Notes: generated by a model from the sequence alone, not told the origin. A stretch of DNA of 35,050 bases from Pseudomonadota bacterium (GCA_018971625.1 JAGXAJ010000048.1:1-35050), one strand, 5' to 3'; shown: positions 20,799 to 29,566, counted from the stretch's first letter. Numbers and translations: made by a program.

Positions 20799-21542
20799 TC
20801 AGGAGTGATGCGGAACCATCGACGCGCGTGTGTACGGCGAGAGAGCCGGCGACGATGAATAACGCTCGCCGCCGCGCTGAAACAGCATCCGCCGTTCGAA
20901 CGCGTTGGATCGCATAATGGGAAAACGCGCCAATATCTTATCGCGCACATTCCGAAAATCGGACGCCAGCAACACGACCTTCTTCGTGTGCCAGCCTGGA
21001 AACGCCCGCGGCTCAGCGATAAGCTCCGACAGAAAGACGCGGCGATAGAACGCCTGGTGATCGGTACGCACCATCGACAGCCCGGTGTCGGCATTGAAAT
21101 AATCGCACGCCAGATAGCCCAGCCGTACCGCCAGATAGGGGAGTTCTGGAAACCGCTGAGCTTTTTTCGGGTCTGCCACGAAACGAGCCGGATCGACGAA
21201 AACCTCGCCGCGATCGAGGCGAGGATGAAGAATGTCGCCGAACAATTCAGTTGTATAGGACATCCGCCATTCTGACGTCAGAACGTGGAGGCGGAAAGAA
21301 CCGCAGAGTTCCCCGTCGATAAATATGCCGAAAATCCAGACGTTTGGTGCGTCGTCGTAAGTATCTTTGACGCGCTGCGACTCCGACGGCGAGATCAATC
21401 CGCCATGTAAATAGGCTCTGTAACGCAATAAGTAGATTAAATCCCTCTCCTCGATAGTTTCGATCAGCCGGTAGTCGACGCGATCAAACAGTCCAGAGCC
21501 GCGCAAAACGGGCGACGTGCGCAATTGAGCTTCGGACTTCAT
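20799..21542 (-). CDS. FeeM-like N-acyl amino acid synthase / autoinducer-synthase-fold acyltransferase
   Basis: A 247 aa cytoplasmic protein with the acyl-ACP-dependent acyltransferase (GNAT-like) fold shared by LuxI and FeeM. Residues recalling LuxI include LRYRAYLHGGLISP (early Arg), a DDAPNVWIFGIFIDGELCGS strand pair and FRLHVLTSEW, then EVFVDPARFVADP. In FeeM the product is a long-chain N-acyl amino acid. The substrate here is unknown. The start is ATG at 21542; GTG at 21560 would add six residues, and neither has a clear ribosome site. It lies between pal and the GGDEF-EAL gene, both on the same strand. An AT-rich gap of about 165 bp precedes it. It might also be a plain GNAT. Confidence 0.7.
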   Translation of the reverse strand: MKSEAQLRTSPVLRGSGLFDRVDYRLIETIEERDLIYLLRYRAYLHGGLISPSESQRVKDTYDDAPNVWIFGIFIDGELCGSFRLHVLTSEWRMSYTTELFGDILHPRLDRGEVFVDPARFVADPKKAQRFPELPYLAVRLGYLACDYFNADTGLSMVRTDHQAFYRRVFLSELIAEPRAFPGWHTKKVVLLASDFRNVRDKILARFPIMRSNAFERRMLFQRGGERYSSSPALSPYTRASMVPHHS

Positions 21543-21707
21543 TTGAACTTGCCCCGACACTTCCGATCAACGTCCACGTGTATGAAAAGATTAATACCTC
21601 CTTAAGAAAATTGCAAAGGCTTCGAAACATTAGGGTTAATCCAAAACAACAAAAAGACTGCTTCGCCACCGTCATGGAGGGATAAATTTCTCAGGTGCCG
21701 GCTGTTA

Positions 21708-24059
21708 TTAGAAGATAGTTCCTGAAGCGATTGAGCGCGAAGGAACCGCAAATATTTCTTCGTCCGACCGGCAGCCATGCGAGGCGTTGAGAAGTTGACG
21801 GACGCGAACCGAGGGTACCGGGCGGCTGAAGAGGTAGCCCTGTGCTTCGGTCACGGTGCCCTCGGCGTTGATCAGCTCGAGCTGCTCGTTGGTTTCGATG
21901 CCTTCGACCACGACCGACATACCGAGATCGGCCGACAGCCGCGCCACGCCGCGCAGCAGCGTCAAGGGGCGATCGGTATCGATGCCTTCGAGGAAAGAAC
22001 GGTCGATCTTGACCTTCTGCAGCGGAAAATTGTGCAAATAGCTCAGGCTGGAATAGCCGGTGCCGAAATCGTCGAGCGAGATCCGCACGCCGATGGCGTG
22101 CAACTGCGACAGCACGTCATGGGTCAATTGCGTATTGCGCAACAGCGAGGACTCGGTGATCTCGATTTCGAGACGATGCGCAGGCAGGCCGGAGACCTCG
22201 AGTGCGTAACGCACCTCGCTCAGCACATCGCGCTGATGAAATTGCTGCGGCGAAAAATTGACCGCGACACTGACGGCTTCGGGCCACTTCATGCACTCCA
22301 TGCAGGCCTTGCGCAGGATCCAGCGGCCGAGATCGACGATCAGGCCCATATCCTCGGCGACCGGAATGATATCGATCGGGGAAACCGTGCCCCGGGTCGG
22401 GTGATTCCAGCGCAGCAGCGCTTCGCAGGTTGATATCTTGCCGGATTTGAGGTTGAGCAGCGGCTGATAGAACAGCTCGAATTCCTCGTTGGCCAGCGCC
22501 CTGCGCAGGTCGAGTTCCAGTATCCGGCGCGACTCGACGGTTTGCGCCATTTCGTCGCGGAAAAAACAGAAGGTGCCGCGGCCGTCCGCCTTGGCGCGAT
22601 AGAGCGCCATGTCGGCGTTCTTCAGCAAGGTATCGGCGCTGACGCCCGCACTCGTCATCGCGATGCCTACGCTGGCGCCGATCTCGACCAGATGATTGTC
22701 GACCTGGTAGCGCTCGCTGAGCCGGTCGACGATGCGCCGCGCCAGGCCCGCCGCGTCCTCCTGCGATTCGATGTCCTGCTGGAACACCACGAATTCGTCG
22801 CCGCCGAAGCGCGCGACAAAATCCTCCGGCCGCAGCATGGCACGCAGGCGCTCGGCCACAGCGCACAGCAACGCGTCGCCGCAGGGATGACCCAGCGTAT
22901 CGTTGACCTGCTTGAACTGATCGAGATCGACAAACAGCAGCGCCGACAGGCGCTCGGCATCGTCGGAAGCCGCGAGCAGCCGGCCGATTTCGTCGCGGAA
23001 ATTGAGCCGGTTGGGTAGTTCCGTCAACTCGTCATAGCGCGCCAGATGGCTGATCCTGGCTTCGGCCATGCGCCGCTCGGTAATGTCTTCCAGCAGTACG
23101 ACGGTGCCCCCGTCGGTCATCGGCTGGAATGTCCATGAGAGCGATCGGGCACGAACAACGTCGGGATCGGTCGTGATAATATCCCTTGCCTGCGAATTCT
23201 CGATTTCCGAGAGGATCATTCTCCCGCTGTCCGCCGAGATCGACCCGGCGCTGACGCAGGCAGAGACGATGTCGGGCGCATCCGCGCCGTGCTGCACGAG
23301 ATCGCCGGGCAGTATCATCATCTCGTTGAAGCGGCGATTCATTACCGCGAGTTGCCCGTCAGCACGGAACATGCACAAGCCATGCGGCATGTTGTTCAGC
23401 GCGGTATCGAATTGGCCCGCAAGCGCCGCTTCGCGTTCACGCGCCACTACTGCTCGCATAAATATTCTATGCAAATTAGCCGAGAGCTGCACGACAGCCG
23501 CAAGAAATGCGGCGCATATGACCGACATCGCGATGTAGTAGGGTGTGCCACGCAACGCCAACGCGATCACGACCGGACCGAACATCAGCAAAGCCTGTAG
23601 ACGAAATATGGATACCCGTCCGTAGGCTCTGGCCGCAGCTCCCGCCACGATTCCGGTGGTAACGGATAAACAGATCATGTGGACGACGGCGTCGTCACTG
23701 CTCAACAGCGTGACGGAGCACCACAGACCGATCACAGCGGCCTGTATCATCGCCCGCATCTGATAACGCTGCGGCCACTGCGCGGCTGCTTCGGCGGTCA
23801 GGGTCGATTTGCTAGCGTGATACCGCCGTAAATCGAGTGCCCGGAGAGTTCCGGCCACTATGAGAAGCGGGACAAATACCCAGATCGGACCATTTCCCAT
23901 CTTCAGCGCGGTCAAGGTTGCCGCGATGGCCGAGAAGATGATGCCGGTAAACACGGCGCCAAAAGCATCGAACAGCGAATCGATGAGCGCCGCCGAAATT
24001 GTCGGCGACATTTTCTGATCCGGGTCGTGGATTCGGCCGGCAAGCTGCATGAGGGGCAC
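21708..24059 (-). CDS. GGDEF-EAL cyclic di-GMP protein with membrane and PAS domains
   Basis: A 783 aa inner-membrane protein that may make or break cyclic di-GMP. The N-terminal 205 residues hold five or six hydrophobic helices. A PAS-like domain follows (FDTALNNMPHGLCMFRADGQ, near 220-330). The GGDEF domain (about 345-505) has an intact RFGGDEFVV active site, and an RxxD inhibitory site (RPED) lies five residues before it. The EAL domain (about 515-760) has CEALLRW, NFSPQQF, EITESSLL, DDFGTGYSSLSYL and KIDRSF, so it looks catalytically competent. Which activity dominates cannot be read. Start GTG at 24059; ATG at 24050 or 24011 are alternatives. It sits between tolB and the FeeM-like gene, with a palindrome in its 5' region. 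Confidence 0.92.
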   Translation of the reverse strand: MPLMQLAGRIHDPDQKMSPTISAALIDSLFDAFGAVFTGIIFSAIAATLTALKMGNGPIWVFVPLLIVAGTLRALDLRRYHASKSTLTAEAAAQWPQRYQMRAMIQAAVIGLWCSVTLLSSDDAVVHMICLSVTTGIVAGAAARAYGRVSIFRLQALLMFGPVVIALALRGTPYYIAMSVICAAFLAAVVQLSANLHRIFMRAVVAREREAALAGQFDTALNNMPHGLCMFRADGQLAVMNRRFNEMMILPGDLVQHGADAPDIVSACVSAGSISADSGRMILSEIENSQARDIITTDPDVVRARSLSWTFQPMTDGGTVVLLEDITERRMAEARISHLARYDELTELPNRLNFRDEIGRLLAASDDAERLSALLFVDLDQFKQVNDTLGHPCGDALLCAVAERLRAMLRPEDFVARFGGDEFVVFQQDIESQEDAAGLARRIVDRLSERYQVDNHLVEIGASVGIAMTSAGVSADTLLKNADMALYRAKADGRGTFCFFRDEMAQTVESRRILELDLRRALANEEFELFYQPLLNLKSGKISTCEALLRWNHPTRGTVSPIDIIPVAEDMGLIVDLGRWILRKACMECMKWPEAVSVAVNFSPQQFHQRDVLSEVRYALEVSGLPAHRLEIEITESSLLRNTQLTHDVLSQLHAIGVRISLDDFGTGYSSLSYLHNFPLQKVKIDRSFLEGIDTDRPLTLLRGVARLSADLGMSVVVEGIETNEQLELINAEGTVTEAQGYLFSRPVPSVRVRQLLNASHGCRSDEEIFAVPSRSIASGTIF

Positions 24060-24134
24060 GCGTCTTCTAAGGATGCACCATTGTACCGGCCGCAGATGAA
24101 GTCTTTCTGAGGGAATATCGTTACCGAGATATGT

Positions 24135-24156
24135 TTTTCGTTCCGTGGAACGAAAA
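24135..24156. promoter_or_regulatory. Perfect 22-bp palindrome upstream of the GGDEF-EAL gene
   Basis: TTTTCGTTCC (24135-24144), centre GT, GGAACGAAAA (24147-24156), a perfect 10-bp inverted repeat with a 2-bp centre. It lies about 75 bp before the GTG of the GGDEF-EAL gene and about 100 bp after tolB. A dimeric regulator site is the simplest reading. A 2-bp centre is too short for a terminator loop without unpairing. Confidence 0.5.
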
Positions 24157-24254
24157 TATGCTCATAAAATCAGGAGGCTAGGCAAGCTTTGCCCGGTCAC
24201 GTCAGCAGGTGCGACACATCGCGCGGGTTGACATGCAGCCGCGGTTATCGGCGG

Positions 24255-25622
24255 TCACGACAAGAGCGGCGACCAGGCGGGGTCCGACGCGAAACCCGGG
24301 GTGGGAACCCGCAATTCGTTGCGTCCGGAAATATCGACGGTAAACAACGAAGCACCGCTATTGCCGCCGGGATCGCGGAAGAACATCAGGACACGGCCGT
24401 TCGGCGCAAAGGTCGGCCCTTCATTGTGGAAGCCGGAAGTGAGAATCCGCTCGCCCGAACCATCCGGCTTTATGATGCCGATCGAAAACTCGCCGCCACC
24501 CTGCTTGGTGAAGGCGATGTAGTCGCCGCGCGGCGACCATACCGGGGTGGAATAGGTACCATCGCCGAACGATATGCGCTGCGCCGGTCCGCCGGCCGCC
24601 GCCATGATGTAGATCTGCGGCTTGCCGCCGCGGTCGGACTCAAAACACAACCGCGTACCGTCAGGCGCATAGCACGGCGAGGTATCGATCGCCAGCGTAT
24701 CGGTCAACCGGGTGGTCGACTTCGAACGCAAATCCATCACGTACAGGTTCGAATTGCCGCCCTGCGACAGGCTCATGACGATGCGCTGGCCGTCCGGCGA
24801 GAATCGCGGCGAGAACGACATGCCGGGAAAATTGCCGACGATCTCGCGCTGCCCGGTCTCGATGTTGAGCAGATAAACCCGCGGGTCGCCCTGGCCGAAT
24901 TCCATATAGGTGATTTCCTGCGTCGACGGCGAGAACCGCGGCGTCAGCACCAGGTCGGCACCCCTGGTCAGATAGCGGACATTGGCGCCATCCTGATCCA
25001 TCAACGCCAGCCTTTTGATGCGGTGTTGCGCCGGCCCGCTTTCGTCGACAAACACCACGCGGCTGTCGAAATAGCCCTTCTCACCGGTCAGGCGCTCATA
25101 GATCTGGTCGGAAATGATGTGCGCGATCCGCCGCCAGTATTCCGGCGAGGTGAAATATTGCTGGCCGGTCAATTGCTGGCCGGTGGCCACGTCCCACAGC
25201 CGGAACTCCGCCTTGAGGCGCCCGTCACCCTGCCGCGTCATGCGGCCGGTCACCAGCGCCTGGGCGTTGATGGTCTTCCAGTTGGCGAATTGCGGCGGGA
25301 CATCGATGTTGGTGATGTGCTCGATGTAGGCGGCCTGATCGATCGGCGCGAACAGCCCGCTGCGCTTCAGATTGTTGGTGATGACCTGGGTAACGCCGAC
25401 GGCGACATCATTGTCCGACGGCGTTCCCGGTACGAAATTCGGAATCGCGATCGGCAGCGGAGTGAACTCGCCCTCGGGGACCACGATCCGCTTCGGGCCG
25501 CCTTGCGCGACGGCGTGGCGCACGCCGCTGCAGCTCAGTGCGCCAAGCGCGGCCATTCCGGAAATGATCTGCCGGCGGCTTGGGCGGAACGGCGTCCGGT
25601 GCAGTCCATCTTTGTCGATCAT
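24255..25622 (-). CDS. tolB: Tol-Pal system beta-propeller protein TolB
   Basis: A 455 aa periplasmic protein. It has the N-terminal TolB domain ([20 protein letters not shown], then [18 protein letters not shown]) and a six-bladed beta-propeller with repeats such as [36 protein letters not shown] and [18 protein letters not shown]. It binds Pal and TolA. The N-terminus contains [19 protein letters not shown], which looks like a twin-arginine signal; E. coli TolB uses Sec. Start: ATG at 25622; an upstream TTG at 25631 is less likely. It is 52 bp downstream of tolA. In this window pal is 3.7 kb further on, separated by two unrelated genes. Confidence 0.96.
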   Translation of the reverse strand: MIDKDGLHRTPFRPSRRQIISGMAALGALSCSGVRHAVAQGGPKRIVVPEGEFTPLPIAIPNFVPGTPSDNDVAVGVTQVITNNLKRSGLFAPIDQAAYIEHITNIDVPPQFANWKTINAQALVTGRMTRQGDGRLKAEFRLWDVATGQQLTGQQYFTSPEYWRRIAHIISDQIYERLTGEKGYFDSRVVFVDESGPAQHRIKRLALMDQDGANVRYLTRGADLVLTPRFSPSTQEITYMEFGQGDPRVYLLNIETGQREIVGNFPGMSFSPRFSPDGQRIVMSLSQGGNSNLYVMDLRSKSTTRLTDTLAIDTSPCYAPDGTRLCFESDRGGKPQIYIMAAAGGPAQRISFGDGTYSTPVWSPRGDYIAFTKQGGGEFSIGIIKPDGSGERILTSGFHNEGPTFAPNGRVLMFFRDPGGNSGASLFTVDISGRNELRVPTPGFASDPAWSPLLS

Positions 25623-25673
25623 GTTGTTCAAGCGCTTCGTTTCACGTTTTCGGCCACTACCCTGTGACCGCTC

Positions 25674-26606
25674 TCAGGTCTTTCGCTCGGTGAATACCGG
25701 TGCGAAATATTTCCACTCGTCGAAAAAGGCCGCCGGCAGATTATACGGCTGGCACTCGATGATCGCGCGCAGCGCACTCTCCTGATAGACGCGCAGATAT
25801 GGCGTCGCCGGCGTGCCTTCCGGAATCGGCGCGCCTTCCAGCGTACCGTCGCGCTTCAGCTTAATGTCGAAGACGATCTCCGGATTCTGACTCTCGAGGC
25901 CGCCATACGGCTTCTTCCAGCAACGCTCGACCTGTTCCTTGAACATCGAGCCCCAGGTGGCGGAATTGTCAGTTGCCTTGCCGTGGGCAAGCCCGAGCGA
26001 CGCGTTGGAATTGAGCGTTTCGCCGGTCAGCGCTGCCCGGGTCGGATCGCGCTTGTCGAGCAGGGCCGCGATCTTCGCCTGATCGAAGGTTCTTTCCGCC
26101 TTCGGCTTCGGCGGCTGCGGCGGAGCGGCCCGGGCCTGCGGTTTCGGCGGCTTCTTCTCTTCCTTTTTCAGGGCTTCCGCGATCGGATCGATCTTGGGCG
26201 GGTCGGGCTTCTTCTCGATCGGCTTCGGCTCTTGCTTTGGCTTGGCTGCCGCGACCGGCTTGGGCGGATCCGGCTTTTTCTCGACCGGCTTTTCCTCGAC
26301 CTTGGGTACCGGCGGCGGCGAGGTGTCGGTCACGACCGGCGGCTTCTCGCTGATTTTGCCGACCGCATCGTCCACAGGCTTGGCTTCGGCAATCTTCTCC
26401 ACCAGCGGCTTGGGATTTTCCTTCTTGCCGGTTTTCATGCCGGCGGTGACTTTGGCGAGCTGGTCGGAGGAAATGATGTCAACCGGCAGGGTTTCTTCCG
26501 GAATGGATTCGAAAGCCTTGGTCGAGAACGACACCAGTCCCCACCCGATCACGAGAACGTGCAGGGCCACGGATGCAACCAGGGTCTTATCGACCTTCAC
26601 CTTCAC
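25674..26606 (-). CDS. tolA: Cell envelope integrity protein TolA
   Basis: A 310 aa inner-membrane protein of the Tol complex. One transmembrane helix (about 8-28, LVASVALHVLVIGWGLVSFS) is followed by a long Lys/Pro/Glu-rich domain (about 60-190, PPVPKVEEKPVEKKPDPPKP and similar), proline-rich rather than the Ala/Lys helix of E. coli. The C-terminal TonB-like domain runs from about 225 (FKEQVERCWKKPYGGLES to IIECQPYNLPAAFFDEWKYF). It spans the periplasm and couples the TolQR motor to TolB and Pal. It begins 3 bp after tolR stops, so the two are co-translated. Confidence 0.93.
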   Translation of the reverse strand: MKVKVDKTLVASVALHVLVIGWGLVSFSTKAFESIPEETLPVDIISSDQLAKVTAGMKTGKKENPKPLVEKIAEAKPVDDAVGKISEKPPVVTDTSPPPVPKVEEKPVEKKPDPPKPVAAAKPKQEPKPIEKKPDPPKIDPIAEALKKEEKKPPKPQARAAPPQPPKPKAERTFDQAKIAALLDKRDPTRAALTGETLNSNASLGLAHGKATDNSATWGSMFKEQVERCWKKPYGGLESQNPEIVFDIKLKRDGTLEGAPIPEGTPATPYLRVYQESALRAIIECQPYNLPAAFFDEWKYFAPVFTERKT

Positions 26607-26609
26607 CCT

Positions 26610-27056
<447 letters not shown>

Positions 27057-27095
27057 GATCGGGTGCTCACAGGTGCATTCACCATATACCGCTCC

Positions 27096-27809
27096 TCAGC
27101 CCCGCTCGTCGATCTGGCGCGACAGGATCGCGGAAAATTCATCGGCGAATCCTTCGAGCCGCTGGGCCTGACGGTTCACCTCGGACGTGAATTTATTGTA
27201 GAAAATGGTCGCCGGAATGGCAGCGATAAGGCCGATTGCCGTGGCAAACAGCGCTTCCGCGATGCCTGGGGCCACGACTGCCAGCGAGGTGTTCTTGGAA
27301 GCGGCGATCGACTGGAAGCTCGACATGATGCCCCAGACCGTGCCGAACAGACCGACGAACGGCCCGGCCGAGCCGACGGTGGCCAGCACCAATAGCCTGC
27401 GTTCCAGTCGCTCGATTTCGCGGGCAATGGACACGTTCATCACCTTCTCGATCCTCATCTGAAGTCCCGCGAAGGAACGCGCCTGGCTTTCGAACGAGCG
27501 TTTCCATTCGCGCATCGCCGCGACAAAGCAGGCCGCCATCGATTGCGTCGGCTTGCTCGACAGCATGCGGTACAATTCCTCGATCGACTGTCCGGACCAG
27601 AAGGCCTGCTCGAAACGGTCCATCGCGCGCTTGGTACGCGAATAGAGGAAAATCTTGTCAATTGCGATCGCCCACACCCAAACCGAGCAGGAAAGCAGTC
27701 CCAGCATGACCACTTTCACGATCCATGCCGCCTGCAGAAACAGCGCAATCAGCGATACGTCGCTTGATGCGATCGGCAAGGCTGCCTGAGCCACGTCGGC
27801 CGGATTCAT
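27096..27809 (-). CDS. tolQ: Tol-Pal system protein TolQ
   Basis: A 237 aa MotA/TolQ/ExbB-type inner-membrane proton channel protein. Three helices are visible: about residues 20-45 (VMLGLLSCSVWVWAIAIDKI), about 135-160 (LATVGSAGPFVGLFGTVWGI) and about 175-200 (VAPGIAEALFATAIGLIAAI). The conserved PFVGLFGTVWGIM and IAEALFATAIGL motifs are intact. The start at 27809 (MNPADVAQ) has AGAGGA upstream and avoids a 50-residue extension with no membrane or family features. It is the first gene of the tolQRAB unit; ybgC, often found before tolQ, is not present upstream. Confidence 0.96.
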   Translation of the reverse strand: MNPADVAQAALPIASSDVSLIALFLQAAWIVKVVMLGLLSCSVWVWAIAIDKIFLYSRTKRAMDRFEQAFWSGQSIEELYRMLSSKPTQSMAACFVAAMREWKRSFESQARSFAGLQMRIEKVMNVSIAREIERLERRLLVLATVGSAGPFVGLFGTVWGIMSSFQSIAASKNTSLAVVAPGIAEALFATAIGLIAAIPATIFYNKFTSEVNRQAQRLEGFADEFSAILSRQIDERG

Positions 27810-27867
27810 TAGCGATTTCCTCTCAACGTCCCAAAAGTCCCCGGGAGCCATGGCTGCCGGTTTCACG

Positions 27868-27886
27868 GCCGCGCGCAACGCGCGGC
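27868..27886 (-). promoter_or_regulatory. Leader hairpin upstream of tolQ
   Basis: An 8-bp pure GC stem (GCCGCGCG/CGCGCGGC) with a CAA loop, 58 bp before the tolQ ATG. It may be an RNA structure in the leader of the tol operon. GC-rich DNA can form such stems by chance. Confidence 0.3.
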
Positions 27887-28114
27887 AAGCCAGCGCGATG
27901 CCTTGTTTTGTCGCGTGGGAGGCCGGTTCGAAGCCGAGGCCTGCATCCCTTGCCAACATGTCAAAACGAGGACTACGGGTGCGCCTTACGCCCCTAACCA
28001 GACGCTAATCTTGGTTAAAGCGAGGTTACCAAAGGGGATTTGGGTGCGGCAAAAAGACGGCAGGCCAGTCCCTTAGAATGGTTCCGGGAACCGGCAGGCT
28101 TGCGCCCAAAGCAA

Positions 28115-28145
28115 ACCGCCCGTCTGCAGTTCGCAAACGGGCGGT
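28115..28145 (-). terminator. Probable terminator downstream of the DUF2852 gene
   Basis: A perfect 9-bp stem, ACCGCCCGT (28115-28123) and ACGGGCGGT (28137-28145), with a 13-nt loop. On the minus strand it is followed by TTTGCTTT. It lies 38 bp after the DUF2852 stop. Confidence 0.7.
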
Positions 28146-28183
28146 GACATTGGGCTTGAGGCTGAATTTTCAGATCACGCCGA

Positions 28184-28657
28184 TCACTGGGGCTGACCAT
28201 CCGACGGCGAGGTTGGGCGCCGGCGGTGTTGCGCCATGAACTGGTCGAACTCTTCCTTGTCCTTGGCGTGGCGCAGGCGATCGAGGAAGTCCCGGAATTC
28301 GGTCTGCTCCTCCTCAAGGCGCCGTAGCGTTTCCATGCGGTATTCGTCGAAAGCACGGTTGCCGCTCGAAGCCGGGCCGAAACCACCGAATCCGAAACCA
28401 CGTCGCTCCATGTGGTTGCGCATCCGCTCCATCTTGCTCTGCATCCGCTCCATCTTGTTCTGCCAGCGATCCTGATGGCTCCAGCAACCCATTTTCGTGC
28501 TCCTGAGTGTGAAAAACAGAAAGGCAAGACCGATCGGCCACCAGAACAGGAAGCCAAGGACAGTCGCGATCACCATGCCGGGGTGAACGTACGAACGCGG
28601 GCGACAGGGCTCTTCAACGGGACCGCGCCATTGATGGACATCTGCGGTATAGGCCAT
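28184..28657 (-). CDS. DUF2852 domain-containing membrane protein
   Basis: A 157 aa protein of unknown function. One hydrophobic segment near residues 28-50 (HPGMVIATVLGFLFWWPIGL) probably spans the inner membrane. A Met/Arg/Gln-rich charged helix follows (RWQNKMERMQSKMERMRNHM), then a Gly/Phe-rich stretch and a coiled-coil-like RRLEEEQTEFRDFLDRLRHA. This matches my memory of DUF2852 proteins of rhizobia. The start at 28657 has GGAGAGGG just upstream. It has a strong promoter (28709-28737) overlapped by a palindrome (28692-28710) that also occurs at the start of the TetR gene on its 5' side. Confidence 0.85.
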   Translation of the reverse strand: MAYTADVHQWRGPVEEPCRPRSYVHPGMVIATVLGFLFWWPIGLAFLFFTLRSTKMGCWSHQDRWQNKMERMQSKMERMRNHMERRGFGFGGFGPASSGNRAFDEYRMETLRRLEEEQTEFRDFLDRLRHAKDKEEFDQFMAQHRRRPTSPSDGQPQ

Positions 28658-28691
28658 TTCCCTCTCCGTGACGGCAACACGCCGTTGTGAA

Positions 28692-28710
28692 TGTAAATAA
28701 CATTTACATA
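28692..28710. promoter_or_regulatory. 19-bp palindromic operator at the DUF2852 promoter
   Basis: ATGTAAATAACATTTACAT, with perfect 8-bp arms and a 3-bp centre. It lies 35-53 bp before the DUF2852 start and overlaps the end of the predicted -10 and the expected transcription start. It agrees at 15 of 19 positions, with the same spacing, with the palindrome at the TetR start (29508-29526), which suggests that TetR represses this gene. Confidence 0.7.
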
Positions 28711-28737
28711 CGTAAACCATCCCGGAATTTTGTCAAG
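28709..28737 (-). promoter_or_regulatory. Predicted sigma-70 promoter of the DUF2852 gene
   Basis: A consensus TTGACA (28732-28737 on the minus strand), a 17-bp spacer and ACGTAT (28709-28714), or TACGTA with 16 bp. The palindromic operator begins within the -10, a classical position for repression. Confidence 0.6.
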
Positions 28738-28762
28738 CCGGTCACAAGCGGCAGGTGCGAAT

Positions 28763-29509
28763 TTATTTTGGGGTGCCCCAGGGACCGCGTGGAGGGCCGG
28801 ACGGATCTGCCGATGCAGGCCCTGATGTCTGGCTGGCCTGGTTCTGACCGGGCTGGGGCGCAGCCGGCCTGCGGTCGGTCGAAAAGCCGAGACCACGCAG
28901 ATAAATCAGGACCTCGGCTTCCAGCAGATCCTCCGCCGACATCGGTAACTTGCGCCGCGCCGCATCGCCACGTGCGAACAGCGAAGCCACGCCATGCGAC
29001 ATCGACCAGATATGGAGCGCCATCATCATCGCCGGCGGTCGCGGCGTACCCGGCGGTGCCAGTGCGGCAAGCCGTTCGGCGGCAGCCCGGATGATGCCGA
29101 AGGCGCGCTCGCTCGCTGCCAGCAGAGTCGAGTTGAGATCGACCGGAAGACCTGACTCGAACATCGCGGAGTAGAATGCCGGTTCTTGGCGCGCAAACGC
29201 GAGATAGGCTTTTCCGACCCGCTCGAATGCGCTGACGGTATCCGGGTGTCCATCGTCCCACGCCGCCGTGAGCACCGCCTCGAACTGCTCGAAGCCGCGT
29301 TGCGCAATCGAGGAGAGCAGTTCGTCGCGGTCGCGAAAATGCCGATAGGGAGCAGCGGGACTGACGCCGGCCATCCGTGCCGCATCGGCAAAAGTGAACC
29401 CGGCCGCGCCTTTTTCGGCGATCAGGCCCAGCGCCGCCTGCAGCAGCGCCTCCTTCAGATTGCCGTGATGGTAGCCGCGCTCGGCGCGGCGTTCCTTGCG
29501 CCAGCTCAT
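28763..29509 (-). CDS. TetR/AcrR family regulator with WHG-type C-terminal domain
   Basis: A 248 aa regulator. The N-terminus has GYHHGNLKEALLQAALGLIA, typical of a TetR subgroup, then the helix-turn-helix FTFADAARMAGVSPAAPYRH with FRDRDELL (about residues 12-60). The C-terminal domain includes FARQEPAFYSAMFESGLP and the MSHGVASLFARGD segment similar to WHG-domain members. The last 35 residues are Pro/Gln/Ser-rich and disordered. No Shine-Dalgarno lies before ATG 29509; instead a 27-bp palindrome covers the start codon. It precedes the DUF2852 gene and follows YciI-like genes, all on the same strand. Its ligand is unknown. Confidence 0.88.
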   Translation of the reverse strand: MSWRKERRAERGYHHGNLKEALLQAALGLIAEKGAAGFTFADAARMAGVSPAAPYRHFRDRDELLSSIAQRGFEQFEAVLTAAWDDGHPDTVSAFERVGKAYLAFARQEPAFYSAMFESGLPVDLNSTLLAASERAFGIIRAAAERLAALAPPGTPRPPAMMMALHIWSMSHGVASLFARGDAARRKLPMSAEDLLEAEVLIYLRGLGFSTDRRPAAPQPGQNQASQTSGPASADPSGPPRGPWGTPK

Positions 29510-29530
29510 GTGAAAGACTTTTACATGAGC
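29504..29530. promoter_or_regulatory. Palindromic operator over the TetR start codon
   Basis: Arms GCTCATGTGAAAG (29504-29516) and CTTTTACATGAGC (29518-29530) pair at 12 of 13 positions around a single central base. The inner 19 bp (29508-29526) match the DUF2852 operator in form TGTRAA-N5-TTTACA. Its position over the start codon suggests autoregulation and a very short or absent leader. Confidence 0.7.
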
Positions 29531-29566
29531 CGGGCGCAAAGGTCACTAGATTCAGCAGTCTGACTT

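Larger units (their letters stand above)
27810..28183. other. 374-bp region upstream of tolQ
   Basis: No gene is seen. It holds a perfect hairpin, GCCGCGCG-CAA-CGCGCGGC (27868-27886), about 60-75 bp before the tolQ start and thus likely in its leader, and a terminator-like hairpin at 28115-28145. The promoter of tolQ is expected here but no strong hexamers are evident. Confidence 0.5.

Noticed and set aside
21596..21603. A perfect AAGGAGGT on the minus strand upstream of the FeeM-like gene
   Set aside because: No ATG, GTG or TTG follows at a proper distance in a frame that continues into the gene, so it is not taken as the ribosome site of that gene.
24135..24167. Possible EcfG general stress promoter (GGAAC near 24147)
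   Set aside because: No CGTT is found 16-17 bp downstream on either strand, so the GGAAC is explained by the palindrome.
24189..25667. A 490-codon plus-strand frame opposite tolB
   Set aside because: It is a shadow of tolB in high-GC DNA; the protein is His/Arg-rich without domain features.
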